DNA of 64,000 nucleotides from Paenibacillus caseinilyticus. GTDB lineage: Bacteria; Bacillota; Bacilli; Paenibacillales; NBRC-103111. Below the pieces are notes generated by a model. It ran no database searches. It was not told where the DNA came from and saw only the letters and a program-made list of their open reading frames with translations. A program made the position numbers and the translations under genes. The stretch covers positions 1-64,000 of the forward strand of contig NZ_JAQAGY010000028.1 of NCBI RefSeq assembly GCF_027533645.1. Reading direction: 5' to 3'. Of the stretch, positions 41,181 through 52,067 are shown one piece after another. Position 1 is the stretch's first letter, and the number at the start of each line of letters is the position of its first letter.

Positions 41181-43703
41181 TTAACTTTTGATCATCCCGG
41201 ACAGCAGCTGGACGAATTCCGCACGCGTGGCCTGCTGGTCCGGCCGGAATGAGCCGTCCGCATAGCCTCCGATGAGCCCCTCGGCCTTCATCTGTTTGAG
41301 CAGACTCGTCCCCCAGTACGCCTCGTCGATATCGGTGAACGGCACTGTTCCCCGCCGCTTGCCGCTCATTCCTGCACTTCGGGCCAGCATGGCGGTCATC
41401 TCCATGCGGGATACCGGCTCGTCGGGAGCGAATGTGCCGTCCGGATACCCTTCGATAATCCCGGCCTCGGCTGCCCGGGCGATAGAAGCATAGGCCCAGT
41501 GTCCGCTGCTTAGATCCCGGTAAGAGAGATTCCGCTCTTTGGTCAGTTGGTAGGCACGCGCGAGCACCGCGGTCGCTTCAGCCCGCGTGATCGGCCGGTC
41601 CGGCTGGAACAGATAATCGTCATACCCGTTGATCATCCCCCGGCCGGACAGCCTCAGGATGGCGCTCTGTGCCCAGTGTCCCCTTATATCCGAGTAGCCT
41701 CCGAGCAGCGGCTTCGCGTCCACCGTGAGTTCGTACATCCGGTTATCGAATGGCTCGCTGGAAGTCAGCTTCACATAATACGTTCCCGGGGCGAATTTGC
41801 CGGTAAGGTGCTGGGCCGCCGTTCCCTTCTCGTTCATCGATGAAGCGAGCGACTGCATGGATCCGTCATACAAGTGCATGTACAGGCTGATCCCTGCCGG
41901 AATATCCGCTAAATGGATCCCAACCCGGCTTTCCTCTTCCACCCGGAATTGGAACCAATCGGTCTCGTTCGGCTTATCGAGCAGGCCGGTATACGGAGTA
42001 TCCAAAGAGACGGCTGTCGCCTGATAAGACCGGTTATTCGGCTCATTGGGGTCCACCAGCTTCGCATCGTACTCGATCTTCAGCGTATACTCGCCGACGA
42101 CCGCATTCGCATACTCCTTCACGTTCGCCACACGGATATAGTAGGAACCCGGGAATACTTCGGGAAGCTCGTATTCTTCCTCGGCCCCATCATCGCCGTA
42201 ATCTACGGTTACGGACTTTTCCCCCTGCTTCTGCACGAGCAGCACGGGGTCAATCCGCGCGGTGTCCGAAATCAGCCGGATGCGCATCGAGCCGGTTTCG
42301 GGCACGGGAAACTCATACCAGTCCGTATCGTTGTTCTGATGGAAGGTTCCCTTGACCGTCAGGGTCCGGGACGGCAGCACCGAGGCTTTGAACTGGCGGT
42401 CATTGTCCTCGAACGCATCGCGGTAGATTCGAAACGCTGTCGTCAGCCGGTAAGGCACGGCTTCCGTCCGTCCGCGGTCTTTCAACTGCAGCTGAAAGTA
42501 GCTGCGCCCCTTGGAGACCCGGAAGGAGGCGGTGCCTCCGCCCATGATCGTCTGGGTCGCGAGGACGCCCGATGCATCCGTATGCTGTACATTCACCGCC
42601 AAGGCATTGTCCATGCCAAAGGAAAGATCAACGGAACCGTCATACTGCGCATCGACGATATACCAATCGGAGTCAACGCCGCCGGCAAACGAAGCCGATA
42701 TGGACTTCGCGCCCGATATCGCCTTCGACTGGTCCTTGCGGTCATTCGGCTCGTACATGTCCTCCGCGTACCGTTCACCGAGCAGCCTGTCGGCTCTCAG
42801 CAGGCCGTAGCCTGCCCCTGGGTCCCAACCCGCAGGGCCGAGGTCTTGGGCCGTCTGGCGAATCCACTGGCGGATCTGGTGGGCTTTCATCTGCGGGTTG
42901 CGCTCCCACAGAAGGGCCGCAGCCGCAGCCACCTGCGGAGCCGCCATGGAAGTGCCATCCTTCGCTTCATACGTGCCGCCAAGCGCCGTGGTGAATACGT
43001 TCCAAGGAGCCACCACATCGACTTCAGGCCCTGAATTGGACCGGCTGTCCACCGCCCCGCCGGCCGTCATTCCGCCGACAGCCAGTACGGTAGGGTAAGC
43101 GGCAGGGTACTTGACCCGGTTGCCTTCGTTGCCCGTTGCGGCGACGAGCAGCACATCCTTGGACTCCGCATACTTAACGATCTCGCTGAGATAATCGGAA
43201 TACTTGTTAAGCCCGAGCGACAGCACCACGATCTTGGCCCCGTGGTCTACCGCATACCGGATGCCTTCGCCGAGCAGCGCTTCGCCGCCCGAGCCGTCCG
43301 CTTCCAGCGCTTTGACCGGCATGATGCGGGACTGCCACAGCATACCGGCAATGCCCTTATCGTTGCCGCCTACCGCGCCGATCACTCCGGCCACATTGGT
43401 GCCGTGCCCGTTGTCATCCGCCGGCGGCTGCCCCTGTTGGATCAGGTTCACGCCGGGAACCAGGTTCGGCTTCAGATCCGGATGGTTCAAATCGACGCCG
43501 GTGTCTACAATAGCAATCGTTAAGCCCCCCGCCCCGCGCGACACATCCCAAGCTTGGGCCATGCCGATCTGGGAGAGGTACGTTTGTTTGGCCGACAGCG
43601 GATCGCTGGCCTCCGCTCCCCGGACCGTGGCAGAGCAGGTCAGACATAGTGCGAGACATGTGAACGACGTTAGCGTCGAGAGCTTCCATTTAGTAGCGTT
43701 CAT
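41181..43703 (-). CDS. SLH-anchored subtilisin-like serine protease
   Basis: An 840-residue cell-surface protease. Signal peptide (about 1-30), S8 peptidase domain (about 35-310) with the triad D67 (AIVDTGVD), H100 (NGHGTNVAG) and S252 (DGTSMAAPQ) and oxyanion N192. Three PPC beta-sandwich domains follow (about 312-665; NDRKD, NDTDWYEF, NETDWFQF motifs), then three SLH domains (about 667-840; ITRAEATAVLARA, VSRMEMTAMLARS, ATRAEFVQLLSG). There is no clear propeptide inhibitor domain, which is unusual. SLH anchoring would depend on CsaB. No operon partner. Confidence 0.93.
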   Translation of the reverse strand: MNATKWKLSTLTSFTCLALCLTCSATVRGAEASDPLSAKQTYLSQIGMAQAWDVSRGAGGLTIAIVDTGVDLNHPDLKPNLVPGVNLIQQGQPPADDNGHGTNVAGVIGAVGGNDKGIAGMLWQSRIMPVKALEADGSGGEALLGEGIRYAVDHGAKIVVLSLGLNKYSDYLSEIVKYAESKDVLLVAATGNEGNRVKYPAAYPTVLAVGGMTAGGAVDSRSNSGPEVDVVAPWNVFTTALGGTYEAKDGTSMAAPQVAAAAALLWERNPQMKAHQIRQWIRQTAQDLGPAGWDPGAGYGLLRADRLLGERYAEDMYEPNDRKDQSKAISGAKSISASFAGGVDSDWYIVDAQYDGSVDLSFGMDNALAVNVQHTDASGVLATQTIMGGGTASFRVSKGRSYFQLQLKDRGRTEAVPYRLTTAFRIYRDAFEDNDRQFKASVLPSRTLTVKGTFHQNNDTDWYEFPVPETGSMRIRLISDTARIDPVLLVQKQGEKSVTVDYGDDGAEEEYELPEVFPGSYYIRVANVKEYANAVVGEYTLKIEYDAKLVDPNEPNNRSYQATAVSLDTPYTGLLDKPNETDWFQFRVEEESRVGIHLADIPAGISLYMHLYDGSMQSLASSMNEKGTAAQHLTGKFAPGTYYVKLTSSEPFDNRMYELTVDAKPLLGGYSDIRGHWAQSAILRLSGRGMINGYDDYLFQPDRPITRAEATAVLARAYQLTKERNLSYRDLSSGHWAYASIARAAEAGIIEGYPDGTFAPDEPVSRMEMTAMLARSAGMSGKRRGTVPFTDIDEAYWGTSLLKQMKAEGLIGGYADGSFRPDQQATRAEFVQLLSGMIKS

Positions 43704-43910
43704 CGCATATAGGATCCTTTGTCTGATATGGGCGGTCTTACTTCATTATCCCATTCTAAGCGTTCCACCCTCTCCCTGCAACTGGAATCGGAAACCTTTA
43801 GAGGATTCTTCACGATATCGACAATACCCCTGTTCCTGCGAGCCCATACGAGGGTTTTTGCAAGCCGCTTCTGGACACCCGCCTGTCCCCCCGTTCAGGT
43901 ACCGGCGAAA

Positions 43911-43939
43911 TTGACATCGCCTTCAATTCGGGATACCTT
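43911..43939 (+). promoter_or_regulatory. Promoter of ohrR
   Basis: TTGACA (43911-43916), 17 bases, TACCTT (43934-43939, 3 of 6). Start site near 43946, 30 bases before the ATG. No clear OhrR operator (TACAATT-AATTGTA type) was seen. Confidence 0.5.
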
Positions 43940-43975
43940 AGAGAAAACCGCCTATTGGGAAGAAGGATAGCCCGC

Positions 43976-44446
43976 ATGGACCAAAACCGTAATCTTCTGC
44001 AGCTGGACAACCAGCTCTGCTTTGCGATCTATGCCACCTCCCGGGAGATCACGAAGCTGTATCAGCCCTTCCTGGACCAAATCGGACTCACGTATCCGCA
44101 GTATCTGGCCATGCTGGTCCTGTGGGAGCGGCTGGAGTGCAGCGTCAAGGAGCTGGGCGAGGCGCTTTACTTGGATTCCGGCACCCTGACTCCGCTGCTC
44201 AAACGGCTGGAGGCCTCCGGACTTGTAACCCGGAGGCGGTCTGCCGAGGATGAGCGTGTGGTCAAGATCGGGCTGACGGAGCAAGGGCAGGCGCTTCAGG
44301 AGAAGGCTGCCATCGTGCCGCAGGCCCTGCAGCAGCAGACCTGTCTGTCGGCCGCCGAGCTCGAGGGTCTGCTGAAGCAGTTCAAGACCCTGCTGCAGCG
44401 CGTTCACGAAGCCGGCGGCCGGACGGGAGGCGCAGACCGGAAGTAG
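43976..44446 (+). CDS. ohrR: Organic-hydroperoxide sensor OhrR (MarR family)
   Basis: OhrR represses peroxide-resistance genes until organic hydroperoxides oxidise its reactive cysteine. The 156 residues match Bacillus OhrR: QLDNQLCFAIYATSREITKL (Cys15, the sensor), the wHTH LYLDSGTLTPLLKRLEASGL and the wing TRRRSAEDERVV. The frame opens seven residues earlier, but the ATG at 43976 has AAGGA eight bases upstream and places the cysteine at position 15, as in B. subtilis. A further cysteine, C123, lies near the C-terminus. One of only two clear plus-strand genes in the window; no ohr gene is next to it, so its target lies elsewhere. Confidence 0.92.
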   Translation: MDQNRNLLQLDNQLCFAIYATSREITKLYQPFLDQIGLTYPQYLAMLVLWERLECSVKELGEALYLDSGTLTPLLKRLEASGLVTRRRSAEDERVVKIGLTEQGQALQEKAAIVPQALQQQTCLSAAELEGLLKQFKTLLQRVHEAGGRTGGADRK

Positions 44447-44550
44447 GGAATCGCCGCCTTCGGTCTGCATCTCCCAGCGCCTCGGCTTCCGCCGAATGAT
44501 TCGCCGGTGTTCGGACTCCCCTTGTGGGGGCCGCCTGCCGGAAAGAACAC

Positions 44551-44594
44551 AAAAACTCCATGGTTCCCTTGAACAGGGATCATGGAGTTTTTTT
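44551..44594. terminator. Bidirectional terminator between ohrR and nuoN
   Basis: A stem of about 16 bp (44551-44569 with 44575-44594) with A-run and T-run on opposite ends. It serves the convergent genes ohrR (plus) and nuoN (minus). Confidence 0.85.
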
Positions 44595-44619
44595 GGGGTT
44601 AGGGCCGCCGCCCAGCTGC

Positions 44620-46128
44620 TTACGAGAACATGAACAGATCCTGCGTGAGCGAGAAGATGCTGTCAATATACCGAAGCACCACGTGCGGGATCAATCCCAG
44701 CACGAGACTGGCTCCGGCGCAAATCCACATCGTGATACCCAGCGGCAGGGGAATGCGAAGCTCTTTCGGTGCATCCTCGCTGCGCATGAACATTTGACGG
44801 ATAAAGCCGAAGTAGTAGTAGAAAGACACTACGCTTGTGCCGATAAGCACAGCCGCCAGCCAGTAATGCTGGGTCTGCAGGGTGCCGAACATGATGTACA
44901 GCTTCCCGAAGAAGCCGCCCGAGAGCGGCAGGCCGGCCAGCGACAGGACGAGCAGAACCGCCGCGAAGGCTGTCCAAGGCGCCCGGTAATACAGTCCCGC
45001 CAGACCCTTCATATCCGTACTCTCGCTAGAGCCTTCAATGACCATCAGGACGGCGAAGATCCCTACGTTCATGAACAGGTAAGCGATCAGATAGAACGCG
45101 AACTCCGAGAAGTTCGAGTAGTGCACGAGCGAGAACTGGGTGGCGATGGGCACGAGCAGATAACCCGAGTTCGCTACGCCTGAGTAGGCAAGCAGCCGCT
45201 TGATATTCGACTGGCGCAGGGCGACGAAGTTGCCGACGATCATCGCGATCGCCGCCACTACCATTAGACTCAGCAGCACGTCCTCATGGAAGGCTTCGCC
45301 TCCGCCGAAGACGGTATACATGACCCGGAACAAGATGGCAAAGGCAGCTGCCTTGGACACCACGGCAAGGTAAGCCGTTACCGGGGTGGGCGCGCCCTGG
45401 TATACATCCGGAGCCCACATATGGAACGGTGCTGCCGCTGCCTTAAAGCCAAAGCCGGCAAGCAGTAGGAAGAAGCTCAAATACATGAGCGGCAGCATGC
45501 CCTGTGAGGCTTCACCGAGTCCTGCACTGATCTCGGTTATCACCGTCGATCCAGTCATCCCGTAGAGGAACGACATCCCGTACAAGATGATCGCCGAGGA
45601 GATGCCCCCCAGCACAATGTACTTAAAAGCTCCCTCGTTCGACTGCAGATTCCGTTTGCGCATCGCCACGAGGATGTACGAAGTAATGCTGAGCAGCTCC
45701 AGACCGACGAAGAGCGTAATCAGTTCACCGGAGGAAGCCATGATCATACCGCCCAGAGTGGCCGGCAGAAGCAGATAGTAGAACTCGCCGAGATGCGGGA
45801 TCTGTTCTTCCTTCACGGAGCCGATGCTCATGAAGGTGATGAGGCCCGCTCCCGTCAGGAGGACGAGCTTCAGGATATTCGCAAAATCATCGATCCGGTA
45901 GCTGAACTGCAGCAGCTGCTTCGGCTCGGCCGGATGGAGGAAGCCTATGACAAAGTAAGCCGAGAGCAGAATACTGAGAAGCGATAGCCATCCGAGCAGA
46001 TGCCGGCTGGTCCCCTTCGGCAGAATCAGGTCTAATAGAGCCAGCACAACGCTGGCGGCGACCAAGGTCAGCTCCGGTGCGAGCAGGGCCAGGTCCGCGG
46101 CGGTGATTAACGGTAATGTTGTGTCCAC
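44620..46128 (-). CDS. nuoN: Complex I subunit NuoN
   Basis: NuoN is an antiporter-like proton channel of respiratory complex I. The 502 residues form about 14 membrane helices with the NuoN/L/M core (KAAAAPFHMWAPDVYQGAPT near 225). Last gene of the 11-gene nuo operon, four bases after nuoM, and followed by a terminator. Confidence 0.96.
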   Translation of the reverse strand: MDTTLPLITAADLALLAPELTLVAASVVLALLDLILPKGTSRHLLGWLSLLSILLSAYFVIGFLHPAEPKQLLQFSYRIDDFANILKLVLLTGAGLITFMSIGSVKEEQIPHLGEFYYLLLPATLGGMIMASSGELITLFVGLELLSITSYILVAMRKRNLQSNEGAFKYIVLGGISSAIILYGMSFLYGMTGSTVITEISAGLGEASQGMLPLMYLSFFLLLAGFGFKAAAAPFHMWAPDVYQGAPTPVTAYLAVVSKAAAFAILFRVMYTVFGGGEAFHEDVLLSLMVVAAIAMIVGNFVALRQSNIKRLLAYSGVANSGYLLVPIATQFSLVHYSNFSEFAFYLIAYLFMNVGIFAVLMVIEGSSESTDMKGLAGLYYRAPWTAFAAVLLVLSLAGLPLSGGFFGKLYIMFGTLQTQHYWLAAVLIGTSVVSFYYYFGFIRQMFMRSEDAPKELRIPLPLGITMWICAGASLVLGLIPHVVLRYIDSIFSLTQDLFMFS

Positions 46129-46132
46129 CGGT

Positions 46133-47759
46133 CTACCCCCCTATCTTCGCGACGCTGTGAATGAATTGGTCGAAACTGCTTACGGTTTGGTGCAGCGGCC
46201 CGCTCAGCACCGCCGGGTAGATCCCAAGCACAACAATGAAAGCAACTAAGGTGATCATCGGCACGGCTTCGATCAGCCGGGCATCGCGCATCTCCGGCAG
46301 TCCTGCAGGAAGCGGCCCGTACGTGATGCCGAGCACCCCGCGAAGCACGTAGACGGCAGCGAGGATAATGCCGAGCGCACCGACAGCGGTAATGACCGGA
46401 TGCGACTCGAACAACCCGAGGAACGCCAGGAATTCGCTGACGAAGCCTGACAGGCCGGGCAGGCCGAGCGACGCCATCCCCGCGACCAGCAGAATGCCGG
46501 AGATGAACGGGATGCTCCGGGCGAGGCCCCCCAGGCTGCCAAGCTCTGTGGTTCCGGTCCGTTCGTAGATGCTTCCGACGAGGAGGAACATCAGGGCCGA
46601 GATCAGGCCGTGCGACACCAGCTGGAAGATCGCGCCTTCCAGGCCGATCACGTTGAACGCGGCGATGCCGACCAGCACGATCCCCATGTGGCTGATACTG
46701 GAGTAAGCCAGTACAAGCTTGAATTCCTTCTGAACGAAGGCGAGCACCGCGCCATACAGAATATTGATGACGCCAAGGACGGCCAGCACGCCGGCCCACG
46801 CTACCGCCTGCTGCGGAAAGAGCAGAATCCCGAAGCGGATGAGGCCGTAGGCGCCCATCTTGAGCAGGATGCCGGAGTGAATCATAACGATGGACGGCGG
46901 CGCTTCGGTATGTACCTTGAGCATCCACGTATGGAATGGGAAGATCGGAAGCTTGATGCCGAACGCCACCAGCAGCAGGATGAACAGGGTCCACTTCATC
47001 GTATCGCTGAGGAAGAACGGATTGTTCCCTCCCGGATCGTTCTGGTTCACGTAGGACTGCGCATTCTGGAAGAGGTTCTCCGTGATGACGTTGAGGTCCC
47101 CCGAATAGTGAATGGAAGCGGACGCTCCCCCCTCGGCTACCGTCTGGCTGAAGCCCGCCGTAGTGACCAGAATGAGGAAGGCGATCAGCATGATCGCGGA
47201 ACCCAGACCGTTATAGATTAGGAACTTGTTCGCCGCCCGCTCCCGGTCCATGTATCCCCATATGCCGATCAGGAAGAACATCGGGATCAGCGTAACTTCG
47301 AAGAAGACGAAGAAGAGGAACAGATCCTGAGCCATGAACACGCCGAACATCCCCGTCTCCAGCAGCAGGAAGAGGATAAAATATGTTTTCCAACGCTTCT
47401 TGATATAGACGGAGGCGAGGGCAGCCATCAGCGCCACCAACGCTGTCAGGAACACGAGGGGCAGCGAGAGCCCGTCAACGGCCATGACATACTTGAACTC
47501 ATAGAAGAAGGAGGCCAGACCGCTTAGATCCTGTACTTCCTTGTTCAGAGGCACGAGGATCCAGGGAACCTCCTCCTTGTACTGCATGCCCTCCAGGTTG
47601 GCATTAAAGTCATAATACAGCCAGGCTGACAGGAGCAGCGGCACCAGGGTGGCGAGCACCGCTACGCTCTTGATCCACTGGCCTTGGGTTTTCGGTATGA
47701 ACAGCAGCAGAAGCACACCGATGAGCGGCGAGAAGGCAATCAGGGACAAGATAGGCAAA

Positions 47760-47770
<11 letters not shown>
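46133..47770 (-). CDS. nuoM: Complex I subunit NuoM
   Basis: NuoM is an antiporter-like proton-pumping membrane subunit of complex I. About 545 residues with 14 membrane helices and the channel motif KLPIFPFHTWMLKVHTEAP (about 260-278). The start was moved seven residues downstream: the ATG at 47770 has AAGGAGG seven bases upstream, and it then overlaps the end of nuoL by only 11 bases. Co-translated with nuoL and nuoN. Confidence 0.95.
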
Positions 47771-49652
<1,882 letters not shown>

Positions 49653-49672
49653 GAGCTTAAATCCTCCTCCGT

Positions 49673-49708
49673 GCTTACGATAAGCAACCGATTGCTGTTG
49701 TCGTAAGC
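49673..49708 (-). repeat. Hairpin between nuoK and nuoL
   Basis: A perfect 8-bp outer stem (49673-49680 with 49701-49708), with a partial inner stem (AGCA/TGCT). There is no T-run, so it is not a terminator. It could be an RNA-processing or stabilising structure that adjusts the ratio of nuoK to nuoL. Confidence 0.5.
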
Positions 49709-49713
49709 GTATC

Positions 49714-50031
49714 CTACCGCTTCATCGAATCCATCTCGTTCACATCCGTTGTCCCCTTGTTGCGGTATAAAGCGATCAGGATCGCAATGCCTACGGCAGC
49801 TTCCGCCGCAGCCACCGTAATGTTGAACAGGGAGAACATTTGTCCGGTCAGTCCGGGCCTCACGCCATACTTGGAGAAGGCGACCAAGTTCAGATTGACG
49901 CTGTTCAGCATAAGCTCGATGGAGAGAAGGACAATGACGGCATTTTTTTTGGACAGCGCTCCATACAACCCGATGCAGAACAAGATCGCTGCCAGCGTTA
50001 GATAAGGTGTTGCCAATCCCGTTGTACCCAT
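49714..50031 (-). CDS. nuoK: Complex I subunit NuoK
   Basis: NuoK is a small membrane subunit of complex I near the connection between the proton channels and the quinone site. The 105 residues have three membrane helices, with the essential glutamate in LLSIELMLNSVNL (about 34-46) and another in AAAEAAVGIA. Length is normal. It follows nuoJ by 7 bases. Confidence 0.95.
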   Translation of the reverse strand: MGTTGLATPYLTLAAILFCIGLYGALSKKNAVIVLLSIELMLNSVNLNLVAFSKYGVRPGLTGQMFSLFNITVAAAEAAVGIAILIALYRNKGTTDVNEMDSMKR

Positions 50032-50038
50032 AGGCAGG

Positions 50039-50566
50039 TTAGTCCTCCTCTCTCTTGGCTACGACGATGGCACCAATGAAGGCCACCGTGAGCAGCACAC
50101 TCATCAGCTCGAAGGGAATGACATGAGCCGAGAACAGCAGCTTGCCGATCTCCAGCGTATTGTCTGCCACCTGCGGGAACTCGCCGGCCGGAATTTCCGA
50201 CTGCTGAATCGCATAGAAGATGACGCCGAACAAACCTGCTGCCCCGATGAAGAGCAGGACATTATGCCACGGCCGCTTCGGTTCTTCCTCTTCTTCCTTG
50301 GTATGCTTCGTCATCATTATCCCGAAGATCATGAGAATGGAGATGGCGCCGGCGTAGATCAAGATCTGTACTACAGCTACGAACTCCGCCTCGAGTACAA
50401 TGTAGAGACCTGCCATCGACAAGAAGGTGAGCGCGAGCGCCAGTACCATATGAACGACCTTCGTAAAGGAGATCATGAAGATGGCTCCGCCGATCGCCAG
50501 GAGCGCACAGAAGAAGAAGGCTACATTCTCGCCGCTGGATAGAAACTCCGCCATGTTTCCGAACAT
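50039..50566 (-). CDS. nuoJ: Complex I subunit NuoJ
   Basis: NuoJ is a membrane subunit with five helices, near the quinone pathway. From the ATG at 50566 it has 175 residues, with the motif EAEFVAVVQILIYAGAISIL (about 53-72), whose glycine is at the pi-bulge seen in complex I structures. The longest frame opens 24 residues earlier; the ATG at 50566 shares its A with the nuoI stop (TAATG) and begins the first helix region, so translation is probably coupled to nuoI. Ribosome site weak, as expected for re-initiation. Confidence 0.92.
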   Translation of the reverse strand: MFGNMAEFLSSGENVAFFFCALLAIGGAIFMISFTKVVHMVLALALTFLSMAGLYIVLEAEFVAVVQILIYAGAISILMIFGIMMTKHTKEEEEEPKRPWHNVLLFIGAAGLFGVIFYAIQQSEIPAGEFPQVADNTLEIGKLLFSAHVIPFELMSVLLTVAFIGAIVVAKREED

Positions 50567-51009
50567 TACTTCGCCCCGCCCTTCGGAAGCGCGGAGTTGT
50601 TCTCCTTGCGCACATGGGTATTGTTTTCGTTCAGCCACTGCAGATTCTTGAAGAGGTCGTCGCGGCTGTAGGTCGACAGCTCAAAATTATTGGTCATGAC
50701 GATCGCTTCCGTCGGGCATACCTCCGTGCAGAGGTCGCACAAAATGCAGATCTCGAAGTTGATGTCGTAGGTATCGATGACCTTCCCCTTCTTCTCGGGA
50801 TCTGGATTCGGTTTGCCGATGAGATTGATGCATTCCGTAGGGCAGATCCGGGCGCACTGGTTGCAGACAATGCATTTCTCCGGATCAAAGTGCTGGATCC
50901 CCCGGAACCGGTCCGGCAGCTCCAGCGGAACGTCAGGATAGGCATAGGTTATTTTCTTCTGGGTCATGCTCTTCAAGGTAATGCCGAGTCCCTTCACGAT
51001 GCCTTTCAT
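50566..51009 (-). CDS. nuoI: Complex I subunit NuoI (2x 4Fe-4S ferredoxin)
   Basis: NuoI carries iron-sulfur clusters N6a and N6b in the connecting arm. The 147 residues have two complete cluster motifs, CIVCNQCARICPTEC (about 48-62) and CILCDLCTEVCPTEAI. The longest frame opens 73 residues earlier, but those residues read poorly and belong to the nuoH-nuoI gap; the ATG at 51009 has GGGGAG six bases upstream and begins MKGIVKGLGITL, the usual form. Confidence 0.95.
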   Translation of the reverse strand: MKGIVKGLGITLKSMTQKKITYAYPDVPLELPDRFRGIQHFDPEKCIVCNQCARICPTECINLIGKPNPDPEKKGKVIDTYDINFEICILCDLCTEVCPTEAIVMTNNFELSTYSRDDLFKNLQWLNENNTHVRKENNSALPKGGAK

Positions 51010-51059
51010 ATCCAACTCCCCCTTTCGTAAGCTGTCTGGGCTGCCGGCGCAGCCGTTTC

Positions 51060-52067
51060 TTACATCGCGATGGCCATATACAAGGCTGTCACGAAAATAT
51101 TCACGAGCGCGAGCGGCAGCAGCACCTTCCAACCAAGCCCCATCAGTTGGTCCACCCGGACGCGGGGGAGAGTCGCACGCAGCCAGAACAGGAAGAACAC
51201 GATGAACGAGAACTTGAGCAGGAACCAAACAATGCCCGGGATGAAATCAAGGAATGGCAGAGGCGCATGCCAGCCGCCAAGGAACAGCGTGGTCGTCAAT
51301 CCGGCAATTGCGAATACATAGACATACTCCGCCAGCATGAAGAAAGCGAAACGGAAGCCGCTGTACTCCACATGATAGCCCGCAACCAGCTCGGACTCCG
51401 CTTCCGGCAGGTCGAATGGGGTCCGGTTCAGCTCGGACACAGCAGCAATAGCGAATACCCCAAAGCCGATAATCTGTGGAAGGAAGTTCCAGTGCCAGAA
51501 CCCGCCGGCCTGCCCCTCCACGATCGTATGGAGATTCATGCTTCCGGTCATCATGACAATGCCGATGATCGAGATAACGAGCGGAATCTCATAGGAAATC
51601 ATCTGTGCCGCGGAACGCATGCCTCCAAGCAGTGCGTACTTATTGTTGGAAGCCCAGCCCCCGAGCACAATCCCGATCGTCGAGATCCCGGAGAGTGCGA
51701 CATAGAACAGCACGCCCACATTGAGGGAACTGGAGATCAGCCGGTCCGTGAACGGAATGGCGGCAATGACTGTGAAGGCGGGAATGAACGTAAGAACCGG
51801 CGCAAGAATGAAGAGACTCCTCTCTGCCTTGCGCGGAATCGTATCCTCTTTGATGAGCAGCTTCGTTACGTCCGCCACGCTCTGCAGCAAACCGAGCGGC
51901 CCTACACGGTTCGGTCCGATCCGCAGCTGCATCCATCCAATCACTTTCCGCTCGAAGTAGATCGCATACGTAACGAAGCCCAGTACGACGAGCAGCATGA
52001 CGACGCCCCAAGCTAGAAAAATCATAAAATTGGTAAGCGTCAACGACTCCTGCAGGAGTTCCGGCAT
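51060..52067 (-). CDS. nuoH: Complex I subunit NuoH
   Basis: NuoH is the membrane subunit that forms the quinone chamber. The 335 residues have about eight or nine helices with the cytoplasmic loop ERKVIGWMQLRIGPNRVGPL (about 34-53) and the conserved ELNRTPFDLPEAESELVAGY (about 217-236). Start overlaps the nuoD stop (TGATG), so translation is coupled. Confidence 0.97.
   Translation of the reverse strand: MPELLQESLTLTNFMIFLAWGVVMLLVVLGFVTYAIYFERKVIGWMQLRIGPNRVGPLGLLQSVADVTKLLIKEDTIPRKAERSLFILAPVLTFIPAFTVIAAIPFTDRLISSSLNVGVLFYVALSGISTIGIVLGGWASNNKYALLGGMRSAAQMISYEIPLVISIIGIVMMTGSMNLHTIVEGQAGGFWHWNFLPQIIGFGVFAIAAVSELNRTPFDLPEAESELVAGYHVEYSGFRFAFFMLAEYVYVFAIAGLTTTLFLGGWHAPLPFLDFIPGIVWFLLKFSFIVFFLFWLRATLPRVRVDQLMGLGWKVLLPLALVNIFVTALYMAIAM

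Noticed and set aside
41181..41690. Repeat array or CRISPR in the SLH regions
   Set aside because: SLH domains repeat only at protein level with diverged DNA; there are no identical direct repeats with regular spacers.
51010..51228. A 73-residue N-terminal extension of NuoI
   Set aside because: It contains no conserved residues, lies in the nuoH-nuoI gap and is preceded by no ribosome site, whereas the ATG at 51009 has GGGGAG and the family start.
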